Assembly (NCBI GenBank): GCA_023250255.1
Contig: JAHFBB010000077.1
Location: forward strand, 1 to 5,558
Origin: Chloroflexota bacterium
Lineage (GTDB): Bacteria; Chloroflexota; Limnocylindria; QHBO01
Direction of reading: 5' to 3'
Length of the DNA stretch: 5,558 nt
Positions 1 through 5,558 of this stretch are shown piece by piece (position 1 is the first letter of the stretch; each line of letters opens with the position of its first letter). The translations under genes were made by a program, and so were the position numbers. The notes under the pieces are model-generated. The model was not told the origin of the DNA, searched no databases, and saw nothing but the letters and a program-made list of their open reading frames with translations.

Positions 1-848
1 CCGGTGCCCGCGATCTGGCAGGCAACCGGCTGGACGGCGACTCGAACTTCTCGTTCGTGACCCGCGCCGGCGCGGCCATTTTGGCGCTGTCGCCGTCGCG
101 CGGGGGTTCGGGGATCAGCGGCAACGTCATCGAGATCCGATTCAGCATGCCCATGGCCACCGAACGCACCTCGGCGGCCTTTACCCTCCGCGACCAAAGC
201 ACCGGCCGAGCGGTTCCGGGGACCGTCAGCTGGGATCCAACCGGCACCACCCTGCGCTTCAGCGCGGCAGCGAACTTCACCCGCGGACATCGCTTCAGCG
301 CGCAACTGGGCGCCGGGGCGGTCGATGCGGACGGCAACCCGGTGACCGTGGACTGGTCATTCGCCACAGTCGGCGCCACCACCACCTATCGGTCCGTCGT
401 CACCCCGTCGTCGCCACCACCGCCTCCGCCGGCAGGCAGCGACCAGATGCAGGTCTACGCCCTGAACCAGATCAATTCGGCCCGCGCGGCCTACGGTTTC
501 GCGCCGGTTGCCCTGGATGCGGCCATCAGCGCGGTGGCGTACGCCCACTCGTACGACGAACTGGTGAATGGCTATTTCGCCCACGACTCATTGGATGGCA
601 CGAAGTTCTACCAGCGCCTCACCGCGGCCGGAATCGTTTGGAGCTGGTCGGGTGAGAACGCGTGCTGGCGGACCGGTTCCACGGTCCAGGTATCGCTCGA
701 CTGGTGCCAGGCCGGGTTCATGGGCGAGCCGTATCCGGGGTACGCCAATCACATTGCCAACATCCTCAATCCAAAGGCTCGCCGGGTGGGGATTGGCATC
801 GCCACCAACGGCTCCAAGGTCATCGTCACCTGGGATTACACGAACTGA
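1..848 (+). CDS. Secreted/surface protein with Ig-like repeats and a C-terminal CAP (SCP/YkwD-like) domain, 5' truncated
   Basis: The frame is open from base 3 to the stop at 846-848, giving 281 residues of a longer protein. The GTG at 57 is internal, because the preceding codons encode an Ig-like domain ending (AGNRLDGD...FSFVT). Residues about 26-122 form a complete SbsA/Big_5-like Ig domain, with the typical opening (IEIRFSMPM), middle (TLRFSAAANF) and ending (DADGNPV...WSFAT). A Ser/Pro linker follows, with six prolines at 138-143. Residues about 148-281 are a CAP domain: an N-terminal helix (LNQINSARAAYG), AHSYDE with His182, FAHDSLDG with His194, GEN with Glu218, and NHIANILNP with His250, then VGIGIA and VTWDY strands. 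Cys221 and Cys235 could form a disulfide, as expected outside the membrane. Bacterial CAP proteins are usually exported, but their activity is mostly unknown. The signal peptide or anchor would lie upstream of the window. The domain calls are firm; substrate and role are not. It sits 78 bases before topA with its own promoter in between, so it is probably not in the topA unit. Confidence 0.88.
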   Translation, partial: GARDLAGNRLDGDSNFSFVTRAGAAILALSPSRGGSGISGNVIEIRFSMPMATERTSAAFTLRDQSTGRAVPGTVSWDPTGTTLRFSAAANFTRGHRFSAQLGAGAVDADGNPVTVDWSFATVGATTTYRSVVTPSSPPPPPPAGSDQMQVYALNQINSARAAYGFAPVALDAAISAVAYAHSYDELVNGYFAHDSLDGTKFYQRLTAAGIVWSWSGENACWRTGSTVQVSLDWCQAGFMGEPYPGYANHIANILNPKARRVGIGIATNGSKVIVTWDYTN

Positions 849-908
849 CGCACTGACCGCCGGACCGATGGCTCGGCATGCCCGGCCATTCGGCTGCCGC
901 AAAACCGG

Positions 909-917
909 TGCTACACT
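909..917 (+). promoter_or_regulatory. Extended -10 promoter of topA, probably leaderless
   Basis: The bases TGCTACACT match the extended -10 consensus TGnTAnnnT exactly: TG at 909-910 and the hexamer TACACT at 912-917. The best-spaced -35 candidate, TTCGGC at 889-894 with a 17-base spacer, matches only the first two consensus bases, as is common where an extended -10 carries the promoter. Nine bases (918-926) separate the hexamer from the topA ATG. The usual 6-7-base offset puts the transcription start at about 923-924, so the mRNA would have a leader of at most about four bases and no room for a ribosome binding site. The motif is seen directly; its activity is inferred. Confidence 0.62.
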
Positions 918-926
918 CGCCCACCG

Positions 927-3170
927 ATGAGCCCTGCGCGCCGCAGCGGCGGCGACCTCGTCATCGTCGAGTCGCCGGCCAAAGCCAAGACCATTGAACG
1001 CTACCTGGGCGACGATTTCCGGGTTCTTGCCTCGTTTGGCCACGTCCGTGACCTGCCGAAATGGGGGCTTGGCGTGGACCTCGAGCACGACTTCCTGCCG
1101 AACTACGTCCCCCTGACCGATCGGAAGAAGGAACTCGAAAAGCTGACCACCGCGGCCCGCGCCGCCGACACGGTCTGGCTGGCCACCGACCTCGACCGCG
1201 AGGGCGAATCCATCGCCTGGCACATTGCCGAGCACGTGGGCCTGACCGAGGATCGGATCCGACGGGTCACTTTCAGCGAGATCACCAAGAGCGCCATTGA
1301 TGCTGCCTTCGCCGAGCCCCGCAGCCTGAACATCGACCTGATCGACGCCCAGCAGGCGCGGCGAATCATCGATCGTCTGGTTGGATACAAGCTCAGTCCA
1401 CTGGTTGCCAGCAAGATACGCCGGGGTCTGACTGCCGGCCGCGTGCAGAGCGTCGCGGTTCGTTTGGTCGTCGATCGCGAGCGGGAGATCACCGCCTTCA
1501 CGGCGGTCGAGTACTGGACCCTGACCGCGTCACTCGAGCGGACCGCCGGTCCCGGCCGCCTCCGAGCAGAACTCACCAAGATTGACGGCGAGAAAGCGGT
1601 GGTCAGTACGGCCGAGAAGGCCGAGGAGCATCGAGCGGCGCTCGAGGCGGGAACGTTCACGGTGGCGAACGTCAGCCGGACCCAGCGTCGGCAGAACGCG
1701 CCGCCGCCGTTTACCACCTCAACCCTCCAGCAGGAGGCGTCCCGCAAGCTCGGCTTCAGTCCCCGACGGACGATGTCCGCGGCGCAATCGCTGTACGAGG
1801 GAGTCGCCCTGCCGGAAGGGCAGGTGGGCCTGATCACCTACATGCGCACCGATTCGCTGGCCATGTCCGCCGGCGCCGTTGCCGAGGCGCGCAGCGTGGC
1901 CGCCGCCCGCTTCGGGGCAGAGTTCGTTCCCGAACGGCCGAATGCCTTCCGGACCTCGAGCCGCGGCGCCCAGGAGGCCCACGAGGCCATTCGGCCGTCG
2001 AGTTTTGCCCGAACCCCCGACTCCCTGGGAGGGCATCTGAAGCCCGACACCGCCCGCCTGTATGAACTCATCTGGCGCCGCGCCCTGGCCAGCCAGATGG
2101 CGCCCGCCCGGTTCGACCAGGTTGGGGTGGATATCGATTCGGGTCGCTATCGGCTCCACGCCGGAGCGCGCAAGCGGGTCTTCGACGGCTACCAGGCGTT
2201 GTACGTGGAGGGTCGCGACGAGGAAGAGGACGAGGAGGCAGCCCGTCTGCCGGACCTCGTGGTCGGCGAGGCCCTGGACCTGAAAGCACTCGAGACGGAG
2301 CAGCACTTCACCCAGCCTCCGCCGCGCTATTCCGAGGCGACTCTCATCAAGGCCCTCGAGGAACACGGCATTGGTCGACCATCCACCTATGCCCCGACCA
2401 TGGAGACCATCCGCGAGCGGGGCTACGTCACGGTCGACGACCGGCGGCTCAAGCCCACCGAGGAGGCGTACTACGTCACCGATCTGCTGATCGCCCACTT
2501 TCCCGAAATCGTGGACGTCGACTTCACCGCCAAGATGGAGGATCGGCTGGACGAGGTCGCCCAGGGTCGCCAGGAATGGGTGCCCATCGTGCGCGCCTGG
2601 TGGGAGCCGTTCGCCGAACAGGTCGAGCGGGGCCGAGCCGACATCCCCAAGCAGGTGGAAGAGACCGATATCGTCTGCCCCGAATCGGGCCACCTGATGC
2701 TCAAGCGATTCGGCCGCAACGGCTGGTTCCTCGGCTGCAGCGGCTACCCCGAATGCAAACACACCATGCCGCTCCCCGGCGAGGAAGGAGATGGCGCCGA
2801 GCAACTGGAGGGAGTCGGCGAAACCTGCCCGCAGTGTGGCGAAGGGAAACTGGCCGCGCGCCGAGGACGATTTGGTCCGTTCGTGTCGTGCAACCGCTAT
2901 CCCGACTGCCGCTACATCCACAAGCCCGGTGCCGGTCCGCTCGAGACGTTTGGCCTCTGTCCCCAGTGCCAGGTCGGCACCGTGACCTCCAAGACGTCGC
3001 GCCGCGGAACCACCTTCTATGCCTGCGACCGATATCCCGGTTGCGACTTCGCCACCAGCACCAAACCGGGACCCGAAGGTGCCGTCCTGTCCATGGCGCG
3101 TTCCGGGGGGTCGCGCAAGCCGCGCAAGGCGGGGGCCAGAAAGACGACCCGGACCCGCAAGCGTGCCTGA
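927..3170 (+). CDS. topA: DNA topoisomerase I (type IA), omega subunit/protein
   Basis: This 747-residue type IA topoisomerase relaxes negatively supercoiled DNA by cutting one strand through a 5'-phosphotyrosine and passing the other through the gap. The Toprim domain covers about residues 9-125, with Glu15 in VIVESPAKA and the metal-binding triad Asp88, Asp90, Glu92 in ATDLDREGE. The active-site tyrosine is Tyr305 in GLITYMRTDS, followed by Arg307. The core continues through AQQARRIIDRLVGYKLSP (141-158), HEAIRPS (352-358) and GIGRPSTYAPTMETI (481-495). An acidic run, DEEEDEE, lies at 431-437. Three C-terminal zinc-ribbon units follow at about 584-612, 634-663 and 678-708. The second (Cys634/637/655/661) and third (Cys678/681/700/706) have four cysteines; the first has Cys584, Ser587, Cys604 and Cys610. 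The last 22 or so residues are rich in Lys and Arg, probably for DNA contact. The ATG at 927 is chosen because it just precedes the Toprim strand and follows a promoter. It leads the topA-xer-murJ unit. Confidence 0.97.
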   Translation: MSPARRSGGDLVIVESPAKAKTIERYLGDDFRVLASFGHVRDLPKWGLGVDLEHDFLPNYVPLTDRKKELEKLTTAARAADTVWLATDLDREGESIAWHIAEHVGLTEDRIRRVTFSEITKSAIDAAFAEPRSLNIDLIDAQQARRIIDRLVGYKLSPLVASKIRRGLTAGRVQSVAVRLVVDREREITAFTAVEYWTLTASLERTAGPGRLRAELTKIDGEKAVVSTAEKAEEHRAALEAGTFTVANVSRTQRRQNAPPPFTTSTLQQEASRKLGFSPRRTMSAAQSLYEGVALPEGQVGLITYMRTDSLAMSAGAVAEARSVAAARFGAEFVPERPNAFRTSSRGAQEAHEAIRPSSFARTPDSLGGHLKPDTARLYELIWRRALASQMAPARFDQVGVDIDSGRYRLHAGARKRVFDGYQALYVEGRDEEEDEEAARLPDLVVGEALDLKALETEQHFTQPPPRYSEATLIKALEEHGIGRPSTYAPTMETIRERGYVTVDDRRLKPTEEAYYVTDLLIAHFPEIVDVDFTAKMEDRLDEVAQGRQEWVPIVRAWWEPFAEQVERGRADIPKQVEETDIVCPESGHLMLKRFGRNGWFLGCSGYPECKHTMPLPGEEGDGAEQLEGVGETCPQCGEGKLAARRGRFGPFVSCNRYPDCRYIHKPGAGPLETFGLCPQCQVGTVTSKTSRRGTTFYACDRYPGCDFATSTKPGPEGAVLSMARSGGSRKPRKAGARKTTRTRKRA
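3163..3170 (+). other. topA/xer start-stop overlap
   Basis: The eight bases GTGCCTGA contain the xer start codon (3163-3165) and the topA stop codon (3168-3170). The 20 bases before the GTG are C-rich and have no purine-rich ribosome binding site. Reinitiation by ribosomes finishing topA is the simplest explanation for xer translation. The overlap is seen; coupling is inferred. Confidence 0.7.
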
Positions 3171-4095
3171 CCCGGCGAACCTGCCGGCCGACTCGAGGCG
3201 AGCCCTCGCCCGCTTCAGTGACCACCTCGCCGCCCGGAACGCGTCGCCCCGGACCGCGGTCGAATATCGCCGGGCGGTCACCGAGTTTCTCGCGTTTCTG
3301 GCGGCGCGCGGCGTGAGCTGGGAGGATCCGGATCGCGCCACCGTGCGCGCCTATCTCGCCTCGCTGGCGGACCGGGGACTGTCCGCCTCGGCGGTCGGGG
3401 TGCGTCTGTCGGCCATCCGGTCGATGTACCGCCAGGCCATGCGTCAGGGCATCCTCGACACCGACCCGCTGGTTGGCGTGCGGACGCCACGCAAGCCCGC
3501 CCGGTTGCCCCGGGTCCTGTCCCCAGGACAGGCCGCCACCCTGGTCGAGGGGCCTCGGCTCGCTCCCGACTCGGCGCTCCGCAGTCGCGATGCGGCACTG
3601 CTTGAACTGCTCTACGCCACCGGCATGCGGATCAGTGAGCTGGCGACCCTGACCCTGGATGCGCTGGACCTGGGCCACCGACGGCTGCGGGTGCTGGGCA
3701 AGGGCAACAAGGAGCGCGATCTGCTGTTCGGTAGGCCGGCAGCCACCTCACTCGGCTCGTACCTGACCCGGGGCCGCCCCGAACTCGCCGCGCACGGATC
3801 CGGCACGCCGGCGGTGTTCCTCAATGCGCGCGGCGGCGCGCTCACGGCGCGAGGGGCTCGGATGGTGGTCGAGCGTTGGGCACGGGCCACCGGTGTGCCG
3901 GTCGGCACCTCACCGCACACCCTCCGTCATTCGTTTGCCACCCACCTGCTCGAAGGGGGAGCCGATCTGCGCACCGTTCAGGAACTGCTCGGACATGCCA
4001 GTCCGGCCACGACCCAGATCTACACCCACCTGTCCGATGCCGCTCTTCGCTCGGCCTATCGGTCTGCCCATCCGCGCGCCACTCATGACGGCTGA
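3163..4095 (+). CDS. xerC: XerC/XerD-family site-specific tyrosine recombinase
   Basis: With the GTG start at 3163 the protein has 310 residues, close to the roughly 300 of XerC/XerD. The N-terminal core-binding (SAM-like) domain spans about residues 10-98 (ALARFSDHLAAR...SPRTAVEYRRAVTEF...LSAIRSMYRQA). The catalytic domain covers about 118-302 and has the full set of active residues: Arg156 (TGMRISEL), Lys180 (GKGNKER), His252 and Arg255 (PHTLRHSFATHLL), His278 (LLGHAS) and the nucleophile Tyr287 (TTQIYTHLS). Such enzymes make and exchange Holliday junctions at dif sites to turn chromosome dimers into monomers, with FtsK in many bacteria. An in-frame ATG at 3019 would add 48 Arg/Pro-rich residues lying wholly inside topA and unlike the family, so GTG 3163 is preferred. 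No Shine-Dalgarno sequence precedes it, and the 8-base overlap with topA suggests translational coupling. The family is certain. XerC versus XerD or a lone Xer cannot be settled here; the symbol follows the topA-linked xerC/codV of Bacillus. Confidence 0.92.
   Translation: MPDPANLPADSRRALARFSDHLAARNASPRTAVEYRRAVTEFLAFLAARGVSWEDPDRATVRAYLASLADRGLSASAVGVRLSAIRSMYRQAMRQGILDTDPLVGVRTPRKPARLPRVLSPGQAATLVEGPRLAPDSALRSRDAALLELLYATGMRISELATLTLDALDLGHRRLRVLGKGNKERDLLFGRPAATSLGSYLTRGRPELAAHGSGTPAVFLNARGGALTARGARMVVERWARATGVPVGTSPHTLRHSFATHLLEGGADLRTVQELLGHASPATTQIYTHLSDAALRSAYRSAHPRATHDG
4085..4095 (+). other. xer/murJ start-stop overlap
   Basis: The 11 bases ATGACGGCTGA contain the murJ start codon (4085-4087) and the xer stop codon (4093-4095), in different frames. 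The preceding stretch (about 4065-4084) is pyrimidine-rich and lacks a Shine-Dalgarno-like sequence. As at the topA/xer junction, this favours cotranscription and translational coupling. Confidence 0.7.
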
Positions 4096-5558
4096 CTCGG
4101 CCACCAGCCGAGCGCTGGTTCAGGCCAGCCTGCTCCTCACCGTCGCGGCGTTCGCCAGTCGGATTCTGGGCTGGCTGCGGCTGGCGGTCATCGGCTCACA
4201 GTTCGGCGCATCGTCCGACCTGGACGCCTATTTCGCGGCGTTCCGGATCCCGGACGCGATCTTCCAGTTGGTCGTGGCCGGGGCCCTGTCGGCCGCGCTG
4301 ATCCCGGTGTACGCCGCCCATCGCGCCCGCGGCGAGGAGCGCGAATCGCTCGAACTGGCGGCGAGCATCATCAACCTGGTCGTCATCGCGCTGGCGACCA
4401 TCAGCCTGCTGATGGTCATCGCCGCACCGTGGGTCGTCCCGCTCATCACCCCCGGTTTCGACGAGGCGACCACCAGCGAAACCATCCGCTTGACCCAGAT
4501 CATGCTGCTGTCGCCGGTGTTCATCGGTACCGGGGCGGTTATCAGCGGAATCCTGAACACCCATGGTCGGTTCGGGGTGGCGGCCAGCGCCCCCCTGGCC
4601 TACAACCTGGCGATCATCGGCGCCGCGGTCTTCCTGGCGCCCCAGATCGGTGTTGAGGGACTGGCCATCGGGGTGGTCATCGGTTCGCTCCTCCACCTGG
4701 CCATCCAGTTGCCCGCGTACCGTCGGGTGCGGCCGAGACACGAGTGGCGGATTGGTCTGCGCGAGTCGAACGTCCGCAAGGTGGGGTCGCTGATGGCTCC
4801 CCGAACGCTGGGTCTGGCGGCGGGCCAGTTGAACTACGTGGCCAGCACGATCATTGCCTCGGGGCTGGTGGCCGGAAGCCTCACGGCATACAACTATGCG
4901 TTCCAGCTCAGCCAGCTGCCGGTGGGAATCATTGGCGTATCGGTGGCCGTGGCGCTGTTTCCGACGTTCTCACGCGATGCCGCCCTGGGTCGGGTGTCGG
5001 AGATCCGCCGCCAGGTCAACGGTTCGCTGCGGACATTGATCTTCATCGCAGCTCCGCTGACCGCAGTGTTCATTGTCCTGCGCGACCTCGTGGCATCGGT
5101 GTTCTTCGAGTACGGCCGGTTCACTGCCGAGTCCGCGGCCCTGACCGCGGATCTGCTCGGCTGGTTCGCCATTGGACTCAGCGCACATGTCGTGGTCCAT
5201 GTTCTGACCCGGGCGTTCTATGCCATGCACGACACGCGACTGCCCGTCGCCTGGGCGGTGCTGGCGGTGGCGCTGAACATTGGCCTGATGATCGCGCTGG
5301 TCGGGCCGATGGGGGTCGGCGGCCTGGCGTTGGCCCTGTCGATCAGTGCGTCGATTGAGGTCCTGGGCCTGCTGTTCTCGCTTCGCGGGCGCATTGGTTC
5401 GCTCGATGGTGGGCAACTGGCCATTTCGGCGGGGCGATCCGCCGCCGGGGCCGTGCTCGCCGCCGCCGCGATGTACGTCGGGCTGGCATGGTTCGACGGG
5501 GCGATGCCTGATCTCGCCGCACACGGCCTGGGCCGGCTGGTCGAACTGCTGGCTCTCA
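4085..5558 (+). CDS. murJ: Lipid II flippase MurJ (MviN family, MOP superfamily), 3' truncated
   Basis: Frame 2 is open from the ATG at 4085 to the window end, encoding 491 residues without a stop. MurJ is usually 500-550 residues, so little is missing. It flips undecaprenyl-linked lipid II across the cytoplasmic membrane for peptidoglycan synthesis. The sequence is hydrophobic throughout, with about 12-13 likely membrane helices, for example near 10-37, 95-121, 137-157, 167-185, 190-211, 236-262, 278-295, 317-341, 357-380, 388-407, 411-433 and 449-470. Family motifs are clear: SRILGWLR (Arg26, Arg32), SDLDAYFAAFRIPD (Asp47, Arg54), GALSAALIPVY, the central PRTLG with Arg240, AYNYAFQLSQLPVGIIGVSVAVALFPTFSR (268-297), and LTRAFYAMHDTRLPV (374-388). 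It overlaps xer by 11 bases and is probably the last seen or a later gene of the topA unit. The family call is strong. MurJ is favoured over other MOP exporters because of the central motif block. Confidence 0.95.
   Translation, partial: MTADSATSRALVQASLLLTVAAFASRILGWLRLAVIGSQFGASSDLDAYFAAFRIPDAIFQLVVAGALSAALIPVYAAHRARGEERESLELAASIINLVVIALATISLLMVIAAPWVVPLITPGFDEATTSETIRLTQIMLLSPVFIGTGAVISGILNTHGRFGVAASAPLAYNLAIIGAAVFLAPQIGVEGLAIGVVIGSLLHLAIQLPAYRRVRPRHEWRIGLRESNVRKVGSLMAPRTLGLAAGQLNYVASTIIASGLVAGSLTAYNYAFQLSQLPVGIIGVSVAVALFPTFSRDAALGRVSEIRRQVNGSLRTLIFIAAPLTAVFIVLRDLVASVFFEYGRFTAESAALTADLLGWFAIGLSAHVVVHVLTRAFYAMHDTRLPVAWAVLAVALNIGLMIALVGPMGVGGLALALSISASIEVLGLLFSLRGRIGSLDGGQLAISAGRSAAGAVLAAAAMYVGLAWFDGAMPDLAAHGLGRLVELLAL

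Noticed and set aside
57..59. GTG 57 as the start of the CAP protein gene
   Set aside because: Codons from base 3 onward in the same frame encode the conserved end of an Ig-like domain, so the gene begins before the window.
414..431. C-rich simple repeat
   Set aside because: It is the six-proline linker of the CAP protein, a usual interdomain spacer, and not a separate repeat element.
859..886. Imperfect stem-loop after the CAP gene (GCCGG 859-863 pairing with CCGGC 882-886, inner CCGA 865-868 with TCGG 873-876)
   Set aside because: The stems are short, interrupted by an unpaired base and longer asymmetric gap, and no T-run follows. Such pairings are frequent by chance at this GC content, so a terminator is not supported.
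588..1235. A 215-codon minus-strand open frame over the CAP gene end and topA start
   Set aside because: It lies opposite the CAP domain, the topA promoter and the Toprim domain, with no domain of its own.
2217..2237. Acidic run DEEEDEE in TopA as a possible insertion
   Set aside because: An acidic loop at this place before the LP-L segment is common in bacterial TopA proteins.
3019..3162. A longer xer start at ATG 3019 (or GTG 3079)
   Set aside because: The extra 28-48 residues are Arg/Pro/Gly-rich, overlap topA by 90-150 bases and do not resemble the Xer N-terminus. The GTG at 3163 gives the normal family length.
2576..3316. A 246-codon plus-strand open frame across the topA 3' end
   Set aside because: It is Arg/Pro-rich and out of frame with the three zinc-ribbon units and the xer start; no motifs.
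1719..3341. A 540-codon open frame on the minus strand opposite topA and the start of xer
   Set aside because: It is antisense to unmistakable topA and xer coding sequence, has low-complexity Gly/Arg/Ala-rich composition and no recognisable domain. Long antisense frames are expected in GC-rich genes with GC-biased third positions.
2701..3678. A 325-codon minus-strand open frame across the topA-xer junction
   Set aside because: It is a shadow of two confirmed genes; its translation is Arg/Gly/Pro-rich with scattered Cys and no family motif.
4196..4741. A 181-codon minus-strand open frame rich in Asp, Arg, Gln and Gly
   Set aside because: It is antisense to the membrane-helix codons of murJ, whose complement reads as charged residues; a composition artefact.
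4744..5358. A 204-codon plus-strand open frame inside murJ
   Set aside because: It is an out-of-frame reading of murJ, which encodes the conserved central and late MurJ motifs over the same bases.

Overview
The window is a high-GC (by eye, mid-60s percent), densely coded bacterial chromosome segment. All four genes lie on the + strand and two are cut by the window edges. No mobile element, RNA gene, CRISPR array or long empty stretch is visible. The lineage is an inference. TopA is about 750 residues with three C-terminal zinc-ribbon units and a Lys/Arg-rich tail, which does not fit the usual finger-less actinobacterial TopA. Together with a secreted-type Ig-like/CAP protein, a probable leaderless promoter and no visible Shine-Dalgarno sequences, this suggests Chloroflexota (perhaps a Limnocylindria/Ellin6529-type soil or freshwater lineage) more than Actinomycetota. 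The phylum call is tentative.

Layout: (1) 1-848 is the C-terminal part of a surface or secreted protein: the tail of one bacterial Ig-like domain, a complete Ig-like domain, a proline linker and a terminal CAP (SCP/PR-1/YkwD-like) domain. (2) 849-926 is a 78-base gap holding a good extended -10 promoter just before the next start codon. (3) 927-3170 is topA, complete, encoding DNA topoisomerase I. (4) 3163-4095 is a complete XerC/XerD-type tyrosine recombinase. (5) 4085 to the window end is murJ (mviN), the lipid II flippase, of which 491 residues are present. This last frame has no stop in the window and is easily missed by stop-to-stop ORF finders.

topA, xer and murJ overlap by 8 and 11 bases and probably form one transcription unit with translational coupling, driven from the promoter before topA. 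Topoisomerase I relaxes negative supercoils, the Xer recombinase is a candidate for resolving chromosome dimers, and MurJ exports the peptidoglycan precursor. The operon therefore groups chromosome maintenance with cell-wall growth. The topA-xer part resembles the topA-trmFO-xerC(codV) neighbourhood of Bacillus, here without trmFO.

Nothing here is clearly a previously undescribed system. The points most worth a second look are the leaderless topA promoter, the overlapping SD-less starts, a Cys-to-Ser change in the first TopA zinc ribbon, and a variant region near the MurJ N-terminus.
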